64,000 bases of DNA from Actinomycetospora callitridis. GTDB taxonomy: Bacteria > Actinomycetota > Actinomycetes > Mycobacteriales > Pseudonocardiaceae. The notes below the pieces were generated by a model that searched no databases, had not been told where the DNA came from, and saw only the letters and a program-made list of their open reading frames with translations. The position numbers were made by a program, and so were the translations under genes. The stretch is from NCBI RefSeq assembly GCF_028737265.1, contig NZ_JAQZAK010000005.1, positions 278,371 through 342,370 of the forward strand, written 5' to 3'. This document shows positions 1 through 8,056 of this stretch, piece by piece. The first letter of the stretch is position 1; each line of letters opens with the position of its first letter.

Positions 1-172
1 GCAGGGCGCGCAGGCCGAACGCGGCGGCGGCGACCGCGCCGATCACGGGCCGGCCGCCGGGGTGCAGCGGGGGCAGGGTGTCGCGGACGAGCGTCAACGC
101 GTGGCGCACCGTGCCGCCGGGCGGGCCGGACGGGCGGTCGGCCTCTCGGGGGGAGTGGTCGGACAGGACCAT
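1..172 (-). CDS. psd: Phosphatidylserine decarboxylase, N-terminal fragment (cut by window edge)
   Basis: The first 57 codons of a gene whose 3' part lies outside the window. The peptide runs MVLSDHSPREADRPSG and then contains HALTLVRDTLPPLHPGGRP followed by a small hydrophobic stretch, which is how actinobacterial phosphatidylserine decarboxylases begin. The enzyme would decarboxylate phosphatidylserine to phosphatidylethanolamine at the membrane; its pyruvoyl-forming C-terminal motif cannot be seen here. The neighbour moeA, on the same strand, supports the call because psd follows moeA2 in Mycobacterium (Rv0438c-Rv0437c). The ATG at 172 is the only start that keeps the conserved N-terminus. 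Confidence 0.72.
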   Translation of the reverse strand, partial: MVLSDHSPREADRPSGPPGGTVRHALTLVRDTLPPLHPGGRPVIGAVAAAAFGLRAL

Positions 173-530
173 CGTCGGTACGGATCCCTCTCGTCGACGG
201 CGCGCGCAGGAAACCTATCGGCCGGGCGGGAGGTGCGACGAGGTGGGAAGGCCCGGGATGGGGCCGGGGCCGCCAACCCCCGAGTCGGCGACCCCGGCCG
301 GGAACCGCTCGTCCGCTCCCCAGCGACAAGCGGTTGGTCCTGTGAGGGGCCCACCCGGTCAAGTGCCCGGACGCGTCGAGACGCTGTCGATGACACCTGT
401 CACACATGGTGCCCGATGTCGCGTCACGGCGGAAGTGCGGGTCGCCCCAACGGCGCAACCGAAACGCTCGACGGGCGGGTGAACCCCCGATCGAGCCCCC
501 CGCCCGGGGCTCCATCGAGCCCCACGCGCA
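173..530. other. Intergenic region between moeA and psd
   Basis: This is 358 bases without a credible gene, although the flanking genes point the same way. Overlapping open frames here have arginine/serine-rich composition typical of frame shadows. The GC-rich stretch near 490-525 (gatcgagc and its inverted partner around a gggg/cccc core) could be a weak terminator for moeA. No clear promoter box stands out; psd probably has its own promoter in this space. Confidence 0.4.
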
Positions 531-1793
531 TCACCCGTCCAGGAGCCACACCTCGACGACCTCGCCGGCCTCGACGCGCGTCGTCTCCTCGCCGACCACG
601 AGCAGGCAGTCCGCGCGGGCCAGCGCGGCGAGCAGGTGCGAGCCCGGCGCGCCCACCGCGGTCACCGTCCCGTCGACGGCGTTCAGGCGCCCGCGACGGA
701 ACTGGCGGCGCCCGGGCGGGGAGTCCAGGGGCTCGGACAGGCGGGCCCGCACGCGCGGGCGGCCGGGCTGCGGGTGGCCGAGCGCGGCGCGCAGGACCGG
801 GCGGACGAAGACCTCGAACGACACCAGCGAGCTGACCGGGTTGCCCGGCAGCGTCACCACCGCGACGTCGCCCGTCGGCCCGTGGTGGTGCCCGAGCCCC
901 TGGGGCATGCCCGGCTGCATCGCGACCTTGGCGAACGTGATCCCGCGGTCGGTGAAGGCGTCCTTGACCACCTCGTAGGCCCCCGCGCTGACCCCGCCCG
1001 AGGTCAGGACGAGGTCGACGGGGTCGTCGGCGCGGGCCGCGAGGGCCTCGTCGAGGGTGCCCAGGAACTGGTCGACGTCGTCGGGCACGAACCGCAGGAG
1101 CTCGGCGACCGCGCCCGCGTCGGCGACCGCCGCGGCGAGCATCGGCCCGTTCGACTCGTGGATCTGGCCGTGGCGCAGCGGTTCGCCCGGGGCGACGAGC
1201 TCGGAGCCGGTGGAGAGCACCAGCACCCGCGGCCGGCGGCGCACCGCGAGCGTCCCGGCGCCGACGGCGGCGGCGAGCCCGACCTGGGCCGGGCCGAGCA
1301 CCGTGCCCGCGGGCAGCACGACCTGGCCCGCGGTGACGTCCTCGCCGGCGACCCGCACGTTCTGCCCGGCGGCGACCGCCCGCTCGATCCGCACCCGCTC
1401 GGTGCCGGCGTCCGTCCACTCGACCTGCACGACCGCGTCCGCGCCGTCCGGCACGGCGGCGCCGGTCATGATCCGGTGCGCGGTGCCGCCGTCGAGGGCG
1501 GGGCCGTCGGTGCGCCCGGCGGGGATGTCGGCGGCGACGGGCAGCTCGGCGGGCACGTCGGCCAGGTCGGCGCTGCGCACCGCGTAGCCGTCCATCGCCG
1601 AGTTGGAGAACGGCGGCAGCGCCATCGGGGAGACGAGGTCCTCGGCGAGGATCCGTCCCAGCACCCCGGCCAGCGGCACCGTCTCCGTCGCCGTCGGCCC
1701 CAGCAGGGCAGCCACGGCCTCGGCGTGCTCGGCGACCGGCCGCATGGCCGAGGGATTGCCGTGGTCGTGCCCGTGTCCCGTCACGGCGCGCAT
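531..1793 (-). CDS. moeA: Molybdopterin molybdenumtransferase MoeA
   Basis: MoeA inserts molybdate into adenylylated molybdopterin in the last step of molybdenum cofactor synthesis. The 420-residue product has the family hallmarks: PFSNSAMDGY at residues 61-70, a STGSELV segment mid-protein, GGVSAG, LPGNPVSS, and a C-terminal barrel domain ending in WLLDG. Length fits the usual 400-420. I chose the ATG at 1793; an ATG at 1745 (MRPVAEHAEA) would drop a His/Gly-rich leader of 16 residues and matches the usual family start equally well. It is divergent from the kinase gene and precedes psd, as in Rv0438c-Rv0437c. The other cofactor genes of the window are at 23.4-26.9 kb. Confidence 0.95.
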   Translation of the reverse strand: MRAVTGHGHDHGNPSAMRPVAEHAEAVAALLGPTATETVPLAGVLGRILAEDLVSPMALPPFSNSAMDGYAVRSADLADVPAELPVAADIPAGRTDGPALDGGTAHRIMTGAAVPDGADAVVQVEWTDAGTERVRIERAVAAGQNVRVAGEDVTAGQVVLPAGTVLGPAQVGLAAAVGAGTLAVRRRPRVLVLSTGSELVAPGEPLRHGQIHESNGPMLAAAVADAGAVAELLRFVPDDVDQFLGTLDEALAARADDPVDLVLTSGGVSAGAYEVVKDAFTDRGITFAKVAMQPGMPQGLGHHHGPTGDVAVVTLPGNPVSSLVSFEVFVRPVLRAALGHPQPGRPRVRARLSEPLDSPPGRRQFRRGRLNAVDGTVTAVGAPGSHLLAALARADCLLVVGEETTRVEAGEVVEVWLLDG

Positions 1794-1875
1794 CGTCCCG
1801 CCCGCCGCGTGACCTCGCGATCGGGCCCCGCGATCCGGTCCGGGGGAGCACCCCCGCGGCGTTAGGGTCATCGGC

Positions 1876-3312
1876 GTGGCGGACCGGAACACGCAGGACC
1901 TGACCGGGCAGCGGCTCGGTCACTTCCGCGTGGACGGGGTAATCGGCCGCGGCGGGATGAGCGTGCTCTACCGCGCCACCGACACCCGTCTGGGGCGCCG
2001 CGTCGCGCTCAAGGTCATCGACGAGGCCCTCGCCGCCGACCGCGAGTTCCGCGAGCGCTTCACCGACGAGGCCCGCAACACCTCGGCCGTCGACCACTCC
2101 CACGTCGTGCCGCTCTACGACTTCGACGAGACCGACGGCCACCTCTACATCGCGATGCGCCACGTCGAGGGCCCGGACCTCGCCAGCGTCATCGACGGCA
2201 GGCCGCTCACGGTGGCGCGGACGCTGCGCCTGCTCGGCCAGGTCGCCGACGCGCTCGACGCCGTGCACGCCCGCGGCCTCGTGCACCTCGACGTCAAGCC
2301 CGCCAACGTCCTGGTGACGACGCGGGAGTCCGCCGGCGAGCACGTCTACCTCGCCGACTTCGGTCTCACCCGCCGCGGCGCCACCGGTCACCGCACCTCG
2401 GGCGGCGACTTCCTCGGCTCGCCCACCTACGCCGCGCCCGAGCACCTGCGCGGCGAGCCCGTCGACGCGCGCACCGACGTCTACTCGCTGACCTGCGTCC
2501 TCTTCACCTGCCTCACCGGCCGCGCGCCCTACCTGGGCTCGGTCACCGAGGTCATCGACGGCCACCTGGGCGGCGAGGTCCCGTCGGCCGCCGAGCTCGC
2601 CGGGCTCGACCCGCGCCTCGACGACGTCGTGCACCGGGGCATGGATCCCGATCGCCCGCGCCGCCACGAGTCGGCCAGCGCCGTGATCGAGGCCGCCCGG
2701 GGTGCGTTGATGGTCCCGGGCCCGGCGCCGCTGGTCGGTCCGCCGCCGCGTCGCCACGCCGCGGGCCCGCCCCGCCGCGCCGGGGTGCCGCCGGTGCGTC
2801 CGGTCGCCCCGGTCGCCCCCCTCGCCCCGGTGCCGCCCGTGCCTGCCGTGGGGGCCGCGACGAACGGGACCGCGTCGGCCCCGGGCGACGCCCCCGCCGG
2901 TGACCGGCCGCCGTCCGCGCCCGAGGCGGAGGTCGCGTCGGCCGCGGTCGCGGCACCCGCGAGCAGCACCCCGCCGTCGACCCCGCCGTCGACCCCGCCG
3001 TCGACCCCGCCGTCGACCCCGCCGCGGGGTGCGCCGTCCGGGCCCCCGGCTCCGGGGCGTCCGCCGTCCGGCCCGTTCCCGGCGCCCGACCGGCCCGGAC
3101 ACCCCGGCCCGGCGGGACCTCCCGGCCCGCCGCCGGGGCCGTTGACGCGGTCGTCGGTCGCGCCGCCGATGCGCCTGCGCGACCCCGTGCCCCCGGACCG
3201 CGACGGGTCGTTCGCCCGCAACACGGGACCCGTTCCGCCACGGGTCGTCGCCCTCGCCGGGGCCGCCGTGCTCCTGGTGCTCGTGGTGCTGCTCGTCCTG
3301 CTCCTGGCCTGA
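1876..3312 (+). CDS. Membrane-anchored serine/threonine protein kinase with Pro-rich tail
   Basis: This is a bacterial Hanks-type kinase of 478 residues. Visible are the glycine loop GRGGMS (residues 24-29), the ATP-binding lysine K46 in VALKV, the catalytic loop HLDVKPAN (137-144, D139), DFG (161-163) and the APE-like AAPEH. Residues ~285-450 are Pro/Ala-rich and include TPPS tandem repeats; the last 22 residues are a transmembrane helix with almost nothing beyond it. So the kinase faces the cytoplasm and is tail-anchored without PASTA or other sensor domain. The start is the GTG at 1876; moeA lies divergent 82 bases away. Substrates cannot be predicted. It occupies the place between moeA and groEL where Rv0439c sits in M. 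tuberculosis, but is unrelated to that gene. Confidence 0.93.
   Translation: MADRNTQDLTGQRLGHFRVDGVIGRGGMSVLYRATDTRLGRRVALKVIDEALAADREFRERFTDEARNTSAVDHSHVVPLYDFDETDGHLYIAMRHVEGPDLASVIDGRPLTVARTLRLLGQVADALDAVHARGLVHLDVKPANVLVTTRESAGEHVYLADFGLTRRGATGHRTSGGDFLGSPTYAAPEHLRGEPVDARTDVYSLTCVLFTCLTGRAPYLGSVTEVIDGHLGGEVPSAAELAGLDPRLDDVVHRGMDPDRPRRHESASAVIEAARGALMVPGPAPLVGPPPRRHAAGPPRRAGVPPVRPVAPVAPLAPVPPVPAVGAATNGTASAPGDAPAGDRPPSAPEAEVASAAVAAPASSTPPSTPPSTPPSTPPSTPPRGAPSGPPAPGRPPSGPFPAPDRPGHPGPAGPPGPPPGPLTRSSVAPPMRLRDPVPPDRDGSFARNTGPVPPRVVALAGAAVLLVLVVLLVLLLA
2968..3024 (+). repeat. 12-bp tandem repeat inside the kinase gene
   Basis: The unit accccgccgtcg is repeated 4.75 times without a mismatch and encodes (TPPS) repeats in the juxtamembrane linker. 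Because the unit is a multiple of three, copy-number slippage would change linker length without shifting frame. Confidence 0.95.
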
Positions 3313-3338
3313 GCCCGACACCCGGGACCACGTCGGTT

Positions 3339-3359
3339 GCACTCACCCGACCCGAGTGC
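3339..3359. promoter_or_regulatory. CIRCE operator 1 (HrcA site) upstream of groEL
   Basis: GCACTC and GAGTGC are separated by exactly nine bases, which is the CIRCE inverted repeat bound by the heat-shock repressor HrcA. It lies 131 bases before the groEL start. The flanks TT and CAG extend the match to the consensus TTAGCACTC-N9-GAGTGCTAA. Confidence 0.93.
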
Positions 3360-3372
3360 CAGCATGAGGTTG

Positions 3373-3393
3373 GCACTCGGTAGTGTCGAGTGC
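3373..3393. promoter_or_regulatory. CIRCE operator 2 (HrcA site) upstream of groEL
   Basis: A second GCACTC-N9-GAGTGC repeat, in the longer context TTGGCACTC ... GAGTGCCAG, begins 13 bases after the first ends. Two tandem operators imply tight HrcA repression of groEL. The hrcA gene itself is not in the window. Confidence 0.95.
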
Positions 3394-3489
3394 CAGGTCG
3401 GGCCGGTGAGGCCGGCGCAATGGAGCCGGTCGTCCGTCGCGGGCACCTCCCGACCGCGCACACGTGTCCCACATCGGAGGACCACCCGT

Positions 3490-5124
3490 ATGGCCAAGAT
3501 GATCGCGTTCGACGAAGAGGCCCGTCGCGGCCTCGAGCGTGGGATGAACACCCTCGCGGACGCCGTCAAGGTGACCCTCGGCCCGCGTGGCCGCAACGTC
3601 GTCCTGGAGAAGAAGTGGGGCGCCCCCACGATCACCAACGACGGCGTCTCGATCGCGAAGGAGATCGAGCTCGAGGACCCCTGGGAGAAGATCGGGGCCG
3701 AGCTCGTCAAGGAGGTCGCGAAGAAGACCGACGACGTCGCCGGTGACGGTACGACCACCGCGACCGTCCTCGCCCAGGCGCTCGTGCGCGAGGGTCTGCG
3801 CAACGTCGCCGCCGGTGCCAACCCGATGGCCCTGAAGAAGGGCATCGAGAAGGCCACCGAGGCTGTCTCGCAGCAGCTCCTGAAGTCGGCCAAGGAGGTC
3901 GAGACCAAGGAGCAGATCGCCGCCACCGCGTCGATCTCGGCCGGTGACTCGCAGATCGGCGAGCTCATCGCCGAGGCGATGGACAAGGTCGGCAAGGAAG
4001 GCGTCATCACCGTCGAGGAGTCGCAGACCTTCGGGCTCGAGCTCGAGCTCACCGAGGGCATGCGCTTCGACAAGGGCTACATCTCGCCCTACTTCGTCAC
4101 CGACCAGGACCGGATGGAGGCGGAGCTCGACGACCCCTACATCCTGCTCATGTCCTCCAAGATCTCGTCGGTGAAGGACCTGCTCCCGCTGCTGGAGAAG
4201 GTCATGCAGTCCGGCAAGCCGCTCGCGATCATCTGCGAGGACGTCGAGGGCGAGGCCCTGGCCACCCTGGTCGTCAACAAGATTCGCGGCACCTTCAAGT
4301 CGGTCGCCGTCAAGGCCCCCGGCTTCGGTGACCGCCGCAAGGCGATGCTGGCCGACATGGCCATCCTCACCGGTGGCGAGGTCATCTCGGAGGAGGTCGG
4401 CCTCAAGCTCGAGACCGCCGACCTGACCCTGCTGGGCCGCGCCCGCAAGGTCACCGTCTCCAAGGACGAGACCACGATCGTCGACGGCTCGGGCGCCGCG
4501 GACCAGATCCAGGGCCGCGTCACCCAGATCCGCTCGGAGATCGACCGCAGCGACTCGGACTACGACCGCGAGAAGCTCCAGGAGCGCCTCGCGAAGCTGG
4601 CCGGCGGCGTCGCGGTGATCCGCGCCGGTGCCGCCACCGAGGTCGAGCTCAAGGAGCGCAAGCACCGCATCGAGGACGCGGTGCGCAACGCCAAGGCCGC
4701 GGTCGAGGAGGGCATCGTCGCCGGCGGCGGCGTCGCACTGCTGCAGGCCTCGGTCGGCGACGTCTTCTCGGGCCTCGGGCTCGACGGGGACGAGGCCACC
4801 GGCGCCAACATCGTGCGCACCGCGCTCGAGGCGCCGCTGAAGCAGATCGCCCACAACGCCGGCCACGAGCCCGGCGTCGTGGCGGAGAAGGTCCGTGGCC
4901 TCAACACCGGTGAGGGCCTCGACGCCGCCACCGGCGAGTACAAGGACCTCATCGCCGCGGGCATCATCGACCCCGCCAAGGTCACCCGCTCGGCGCTGCA
5001 GAACGCCGCGTCGATCGCCGCGCTGTTCCTGACCACGGAGGCCGTGGTCGCGGACAAGCCGGAGAAGGCCGGCGCCGGCGCCGGCGGCGACCCGACCGGC
5101 GGCATGGGCGGCATGGACTTCTGA
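3490..5124 (+). CDS. groEL: 60-kDa chaperonin GroEL
   Basis: GroEL forms the ATP-driven double-ring folding chamber of the cytoplasm. The 544-residue product begins MAKMIAFDEEARRGLERG and ends GGMGGMDF, and carries the ATP-site segments VTLGPRGRNV and GDGTTTATVLA. The ATG at 3490 follows the ribosome site ggagga by 8 bases; upstream in-frame codons lie inside the operators. No groES is adjacent, and the tail is Gly/Met-rich rather than His-rich, so this corresponds to the housekeeping GroEL2 copy of actinobacteria. The two CIRCE operators put it under HrcA control, and a strong hairpin follows the stop. Confidence 0.98.
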   Translation: MAKMIAFDEEARRGLERGMNTLADAVKVTLGPRGRNVVLEKKWGAPTITNDGVSIAKEIELEDPWEKIGAELVKEVAKKTDDVAGDGTTTATVLAQALVREGLRNVAAGANPMALKKGIEKATEAVSQQLLKSAKEVETKEQIAATASISAGDSQIGELIAEAMDKVGKEGVITVEESQTFGLELELTEGMRFDKGYISPYFVTDQDRMEAELDDPYILLMSSKISSVKDLLPLLEKVMQSGKPLAIICEDVEGEALATLVVNKIRGTFKSVAVKAPGFGDRRKAMLADMAILTGGEVISEEVGLKLETADLTLLGRARKVTVSKDETTIVDGSGAADQIQGRVTQIRSEIDRSDSDYDREKLQERLAKLAGGVAVIRAGAATEVELKERKHRIEDAVRNAKAAVEEGIVAGGGVALLQASVGDVFSGLGLDGDEATGANIVRTALEAPLKQIAHNAGHEPGVVAEKVRGLNTGEGLDAATGEYKDLIAAGIIDPAKVTRSALQNAASIAALFLTTEAVVADKPEKAGAGAGGDPTGGMGGMDF

Positions 5125-5152
5125 TCCACGCCGTCAGCGTCAGCTGATCACG

Positions 5153-5188
5153 CGAAGGGCCGCATCCCCTCGGGGGTGCGGCCCTTCG
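5153..5188 (+). terminator. Rho-independent-type hairpin after groEL
   Basis: Arms 5153-5169 and 5173-5188 pair (cgaagggccgca then cccc) around the 3-base loop tcg, with one bulged t. It begins 28 bases after the groEL stop. There is no T-run. Confidence 0.85.
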
Positions 5189-5315
5189 TGGTGCGCGGGG
5201 TCACCGCGCCCGGAGATCACGGGCACCTCGTCGACGTCGGACGCGCCCGCGAGGTGCACCAGGCGCCCCTGATCTCCGGAGCCTCGCCGCCGCCCCCGCG
5301 CCTAGGCTGTGGCCC

Positions 5316-6959
5316 GTGGCGACCGCCCCCGTGCCGCACGCCGTGTCCGCGCTCCCCGCCCCCGGCGAGCCCCCGGCCGACTTCGGTGACCTCCTCGGTC
5401 GCCTCGCCCGTCGCGCCCCCGAGGTCACCGCCGTGCTCGACACGACGCCCGACGGCGTGACCCACCCCGTGCGCCGCGGCGATCTCTGGCGGCGGACCCG
5501 CGCGCTCGCCGAGGAGCTGCGCGAGCACGGGATCGGGCGCGGCGACGCGGTCGCGGTGTGGATGCCGAACTGGAGCGACGCGCTGGTCTGGCAGGCCGCG
5601 GTCGCGGCCCGCGAGGCGCACGTCGTCGGCATCAACACCCGCTACGGCCTCGACGAGGTCACCCACCTGCTCGAGCGCGCACGGCCGCGGCTCGTCGCCC
5701 TGGCCCAGGGGTTCCACGGGCTCGACCTGCTCGACCGTCTCCGGGCCGCCGTCGAGCGCTCCGGCGTGGTGCCCGAGGTCGCCGTCGTCACCGGGCCGGG
5801 TGGGCCGGCCCCCGAGCCGGGGACGTGCGATGTCGGCGCCGGCGCCTGGACCCCGCGGCGCGACGACGGCCCCGATCCGGCTCCGTCGGACCCGGACGCG
5901 CTCGCCGTCGCGTTCACGACGTCCGGCTCCACGGGCCTGCCGAAGCTCGCCGCGCACACGACGCGGGCGGTGCTGACCCACGCCGCCGCCGACGCCGCCG
6001 TGCTCGGGCTCGTCGAGGGCGACGTGGTGCTCGGCGCGCTGCCGCTGTCCGGGGTCTTCGGCTACAACGCGGTCATGGCCGGGCTGGCGGCCGGCGCGGC
6101 GGTGCTGCTCGAGCCCACCTTCGACGCCGACCGCGTGCTCGACCACGTCGCGGCGCACCGCGTCACGCACCTCGCCAGCGGCGACGACCTCGTCCTGCGG
6201 CTGCACGAGGCCTGGACCGCGAAGCACCGTGACCTGTCGAGCTGGCGGTGGTGGGGCGTCGCCGACTTCCAGGGCCGCTCGCACGAGCTGGCCGCCTGGC
6301 TCGGCGAGCAGGGCACGCGGGTCGCCGGGGTCTACGGCTCGTCGGAGGTCTTCGCCCTCGCCGCCACCTGGCCCGACGACGAGCCCGCGCCCGCCCGCCT
6401 CGCCGGTGGCGGGCGCGTGGTGCACCCCGAGATCGCCGTCCGCGTCGTCGACCCCGGCACCGACGCCGTCCTCGAGCCCGGACGCGAGGGCGAGGTGCAG
6501 TTCCGGGGCCCGAACGTCGTCGACGCCTACCTCGGCGCCGAGGTGCCCGACGCGTTCACCGCCGACGGCTGGTTCCGGTCCGGCGACCTCGGCGTGCTCG
6601 TCGACGAGGGTGCGTTCGTCTACATCTGCCGGCGCGGCGACGCCCTGCGGCTGCGGGGGTTCCTCGTCGACCCCGCCGAGATCGAGCGCCGGCTGGCGGC
6701 GCACGAGGACGTCGCGACGGCCAAGGTGGTCGGTGTGCCCGGCGAGGACGGGGCCACGATCGCGGTCGGCTTCGTCGTCGCGACGGCGGGGCGGTCGCCG
6801 GTGGGGGACGATCTGGTCGCCTGGTGCCGCGCGACCCTCGCGGGGTTCAAGGTGCCGGCGGCGGTGCACGTCGTCGAGGCCATGCCCACGACGTCCGGCA
6901 CGAACGGCACCAAGATCAAGGCCGCCGAGCTGCGCCGGTGGGCTCGCGAGAAGGGGTGA
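5316..6959 (+). CDS. AMP-dependent acyl-CoA synthetase/ligase
   Basis: An ANL-superfamily adenylate-forming enzyme of 547 residues that would activate a carboxylic acid to its CoA thioester with ATP. The adenylation signature TTSGSTGLPK lies at about residues 200-210, YGSSE near 340, GWFRSGDLG near 420, and the C-terminal lysine segment GTNGTKIK near 530. The GTG at 5316 follows shortly after the groEL terminator region. The substrate is not evident. The next gene, a zinc alcohol dehydrogenase, starts 7 bases after the stop, so the two are probably cotranscribed and may act in one small catabolic route. The hinge reads RRGDALRLRGFLVDPAEIE, slightly divergent from the canonical KDxI. Confidence 0.9.
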   Translation: MATAPVPHAVSALPAPGEPPADFGDLLGRLARRAPEVTAVLDTTPDGVTHPVRRGDLWRRTRALAEELREHGIGRGDAVAVWMPNWSDALVWQAAVAAREAHVVGINTRYGLDEVTHLLERARPRLVALAQGFHGLDLLDRLRAAVERSGVVPEVAVVTGPGGPAPEPGTCDVGAGAWTPRRDDGPDPAPSDPDALAVAFTTSGSTGLPKLAAHTTRAVLTHAAADAAVLGLVEGDVVLGALPLSGVFGYNAVMAGLAAGAAVLLEPTFDADRVLDHVAAHRVTHLASGDDLVLRLHEAWTAKHRDLSSWRWWGVADFQGRSHELAAWLGEQGTRVAGVYGSSEVFALAATWPDDEPAPARLAGGGRVVHPEIAVRVVDPGTDAVLEPGREGEVQFRGPNVVDAYLGAEVPDAFTADGWFRSGDLGVLVDEGAFVYICRRGDALRLRGFLVDPAEIERRLAAHEDVATAKVVGVPGEDGATIAVGFVVATAGRSPVGDDLVAWCRATLAGFKVPAAVHVVEAMPTTSGTNGTKIKAAELRRWAREKG

Positions 6960-6966
6960 GGCGCCG

Positions 6967-7989
6967 GTGCGAGGCGTGTACCTGCCGGGCGGGCGCCGGG
7001 TGGACCTCCGCGAGGTGCCCGACCCCGAGCCCGGGCCGGGCGAGGTGGTCCTCGCGGTGCGGGCCTCGACGATCTGCGGCAGCGACCTGCGGGCGATCTA
7101 CCGCGAGCACCTGGGCGAGGGTCCCGAGGCCTACCAGGACGTCATCGGCGGGCACGAGCCGTGCGGGCAGGTGCTCGCCGTCGGCTCGGAGGTCGAGCGG
7201 GTGCGGGTCGGCGACCGCGTCGTCGTCCACCACATCAGCGGCTGCGGGCAGTGCGACGAGTGCCGCCGCGGCTACCAGGTCAGCTGCACCTCCCCGCGCC
7301 GTCAGGCGTACGGCTGGCAGCGCGACGGCGGGCACGCGGAGCAGCTGCTGGCCCGCGAGCGCGATCTCCTGCCGCTGCCCGACTCCCTGACCTTCCTCGA
7401 CGGCGCGTGCGTGGCCTGCGGCTTCGCCACCGCCTACGAGGCGCTGTGCCGCGTCGCGCTCGTCGGCGGCGAGCAGGTGCTCGTCACCGGGCTCGGACCC
7501 GTCGGGCTCGCGGCCGGGATGCTCGCCTCGGCGATGGGCTCGCCGTGGGTGGTGGGCACCGATCCCTCGCCCGAGCGCCGCGCGCTGGCCCGCGAGCTGG
7601 GTGCGGTCGACGTCGCGGTGGAGTCCGACGAGGAGCTCGGCGACCTCCTCGGCGACGGCGCCGAGGTGAGCGTCGAATGCTCCGGCGCGGGCGCCGCCCA
7701 GCTGACCGCCCTGCGGCACACCCGTCGGCACGGGCGCTGCGCGCTCGTCGGGGAGGGCGGGACGCTGACGGTCGACGTCAGCGCGGTCCTCATCCACCGC
7801 CAGCTCGCCGTCCACGGCTCGTGGGTGGCGCCGACGTGGCGGATGTCCGAGCTCCTCGAGCGCCTCGCGCGCTGGGATCTGCACCCCGAGCGCGTGGTCA
7901 CCCACCGGTTCCCGTTGGCCGAGGCCGCGCAGGCCTACGAGACGGCCGACGCCGGCGTCGGCGGCAAGGTCGGCATCGTCGTGGAGTAG
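6967..7989 (+). CDS. Zinc-dependent medium-chain alcohol dehydrogenase
   Basis: A 340-residue member of the MDR family that oxidises an alcohol or polyol with NAD(P). Catalytic-zinc residues are seen in TICGSD and IGGHE, and the structural-zinc cysteine cluster in CGQCDECRRGYQVSC. The Rossmann motif GLGPVGLAAG is mid-protein. Start chosen at the GTG at 6967, seven bases after the preceding ligase stop, since MRGVYLPGGRRVDLREVP aligns with usual family starts. Operon with the acyl-CoA ligase is likely. Subfamily resembles threonine/sorbitol dehydrogenases, but the substrate cannot be settled. Confidence 0.9.
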   Translation: MRGVYLPGGRRVDLREVPDPEPGPGEVVLAVRASTICGSDLRAIYREHLGEGPEAYQDVIGGHEPCGQVLAVGSEVERVRVGDRVVVHHISGCGQCDECRRGYQVSCTSPRRQAYGWQRDGGHAEQLLARERDLLPLPDSLTFLDGACVACGFATAYEALCRVALVGGEQVLVTGLGPVGLAAGMLASAMGSPWVVGTDPSPERRALARELGAVDVAVESDEELGDLLGDGAEVSVECSGAGAAQLTALRHTRRHGRCALVGEGGTLTVDVSAVLIHRQLAVHGSWVAPTWRMSELLERLARWDLHPERVVTHRFPLAEAAQAYETADAGVGGKVGIVVE

Positions 7990-8056
7990 TGGCCTGTACC
8001 GGGAGCGCCCGGTCGCCTACGGTGCGTCGCAACGGGGGCGAGCGGGAGGGGCACGG

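Noticed and set aside
2968..3024. CRISPR-like direct repeats
   Set aside because: The repeats are contiguous 12-mers in frame inside a kinase gene, without spacers.
424..3342. A 972-codon open frame on the minus strand antisense to moeA/kinase
   Set aside because: Arg/Gly/Pro-rich translation without motifs; a product of high GC with third-position bias. The same reasoning removes the other large antisense frames (for example 33580-36747 and 12434-14185).
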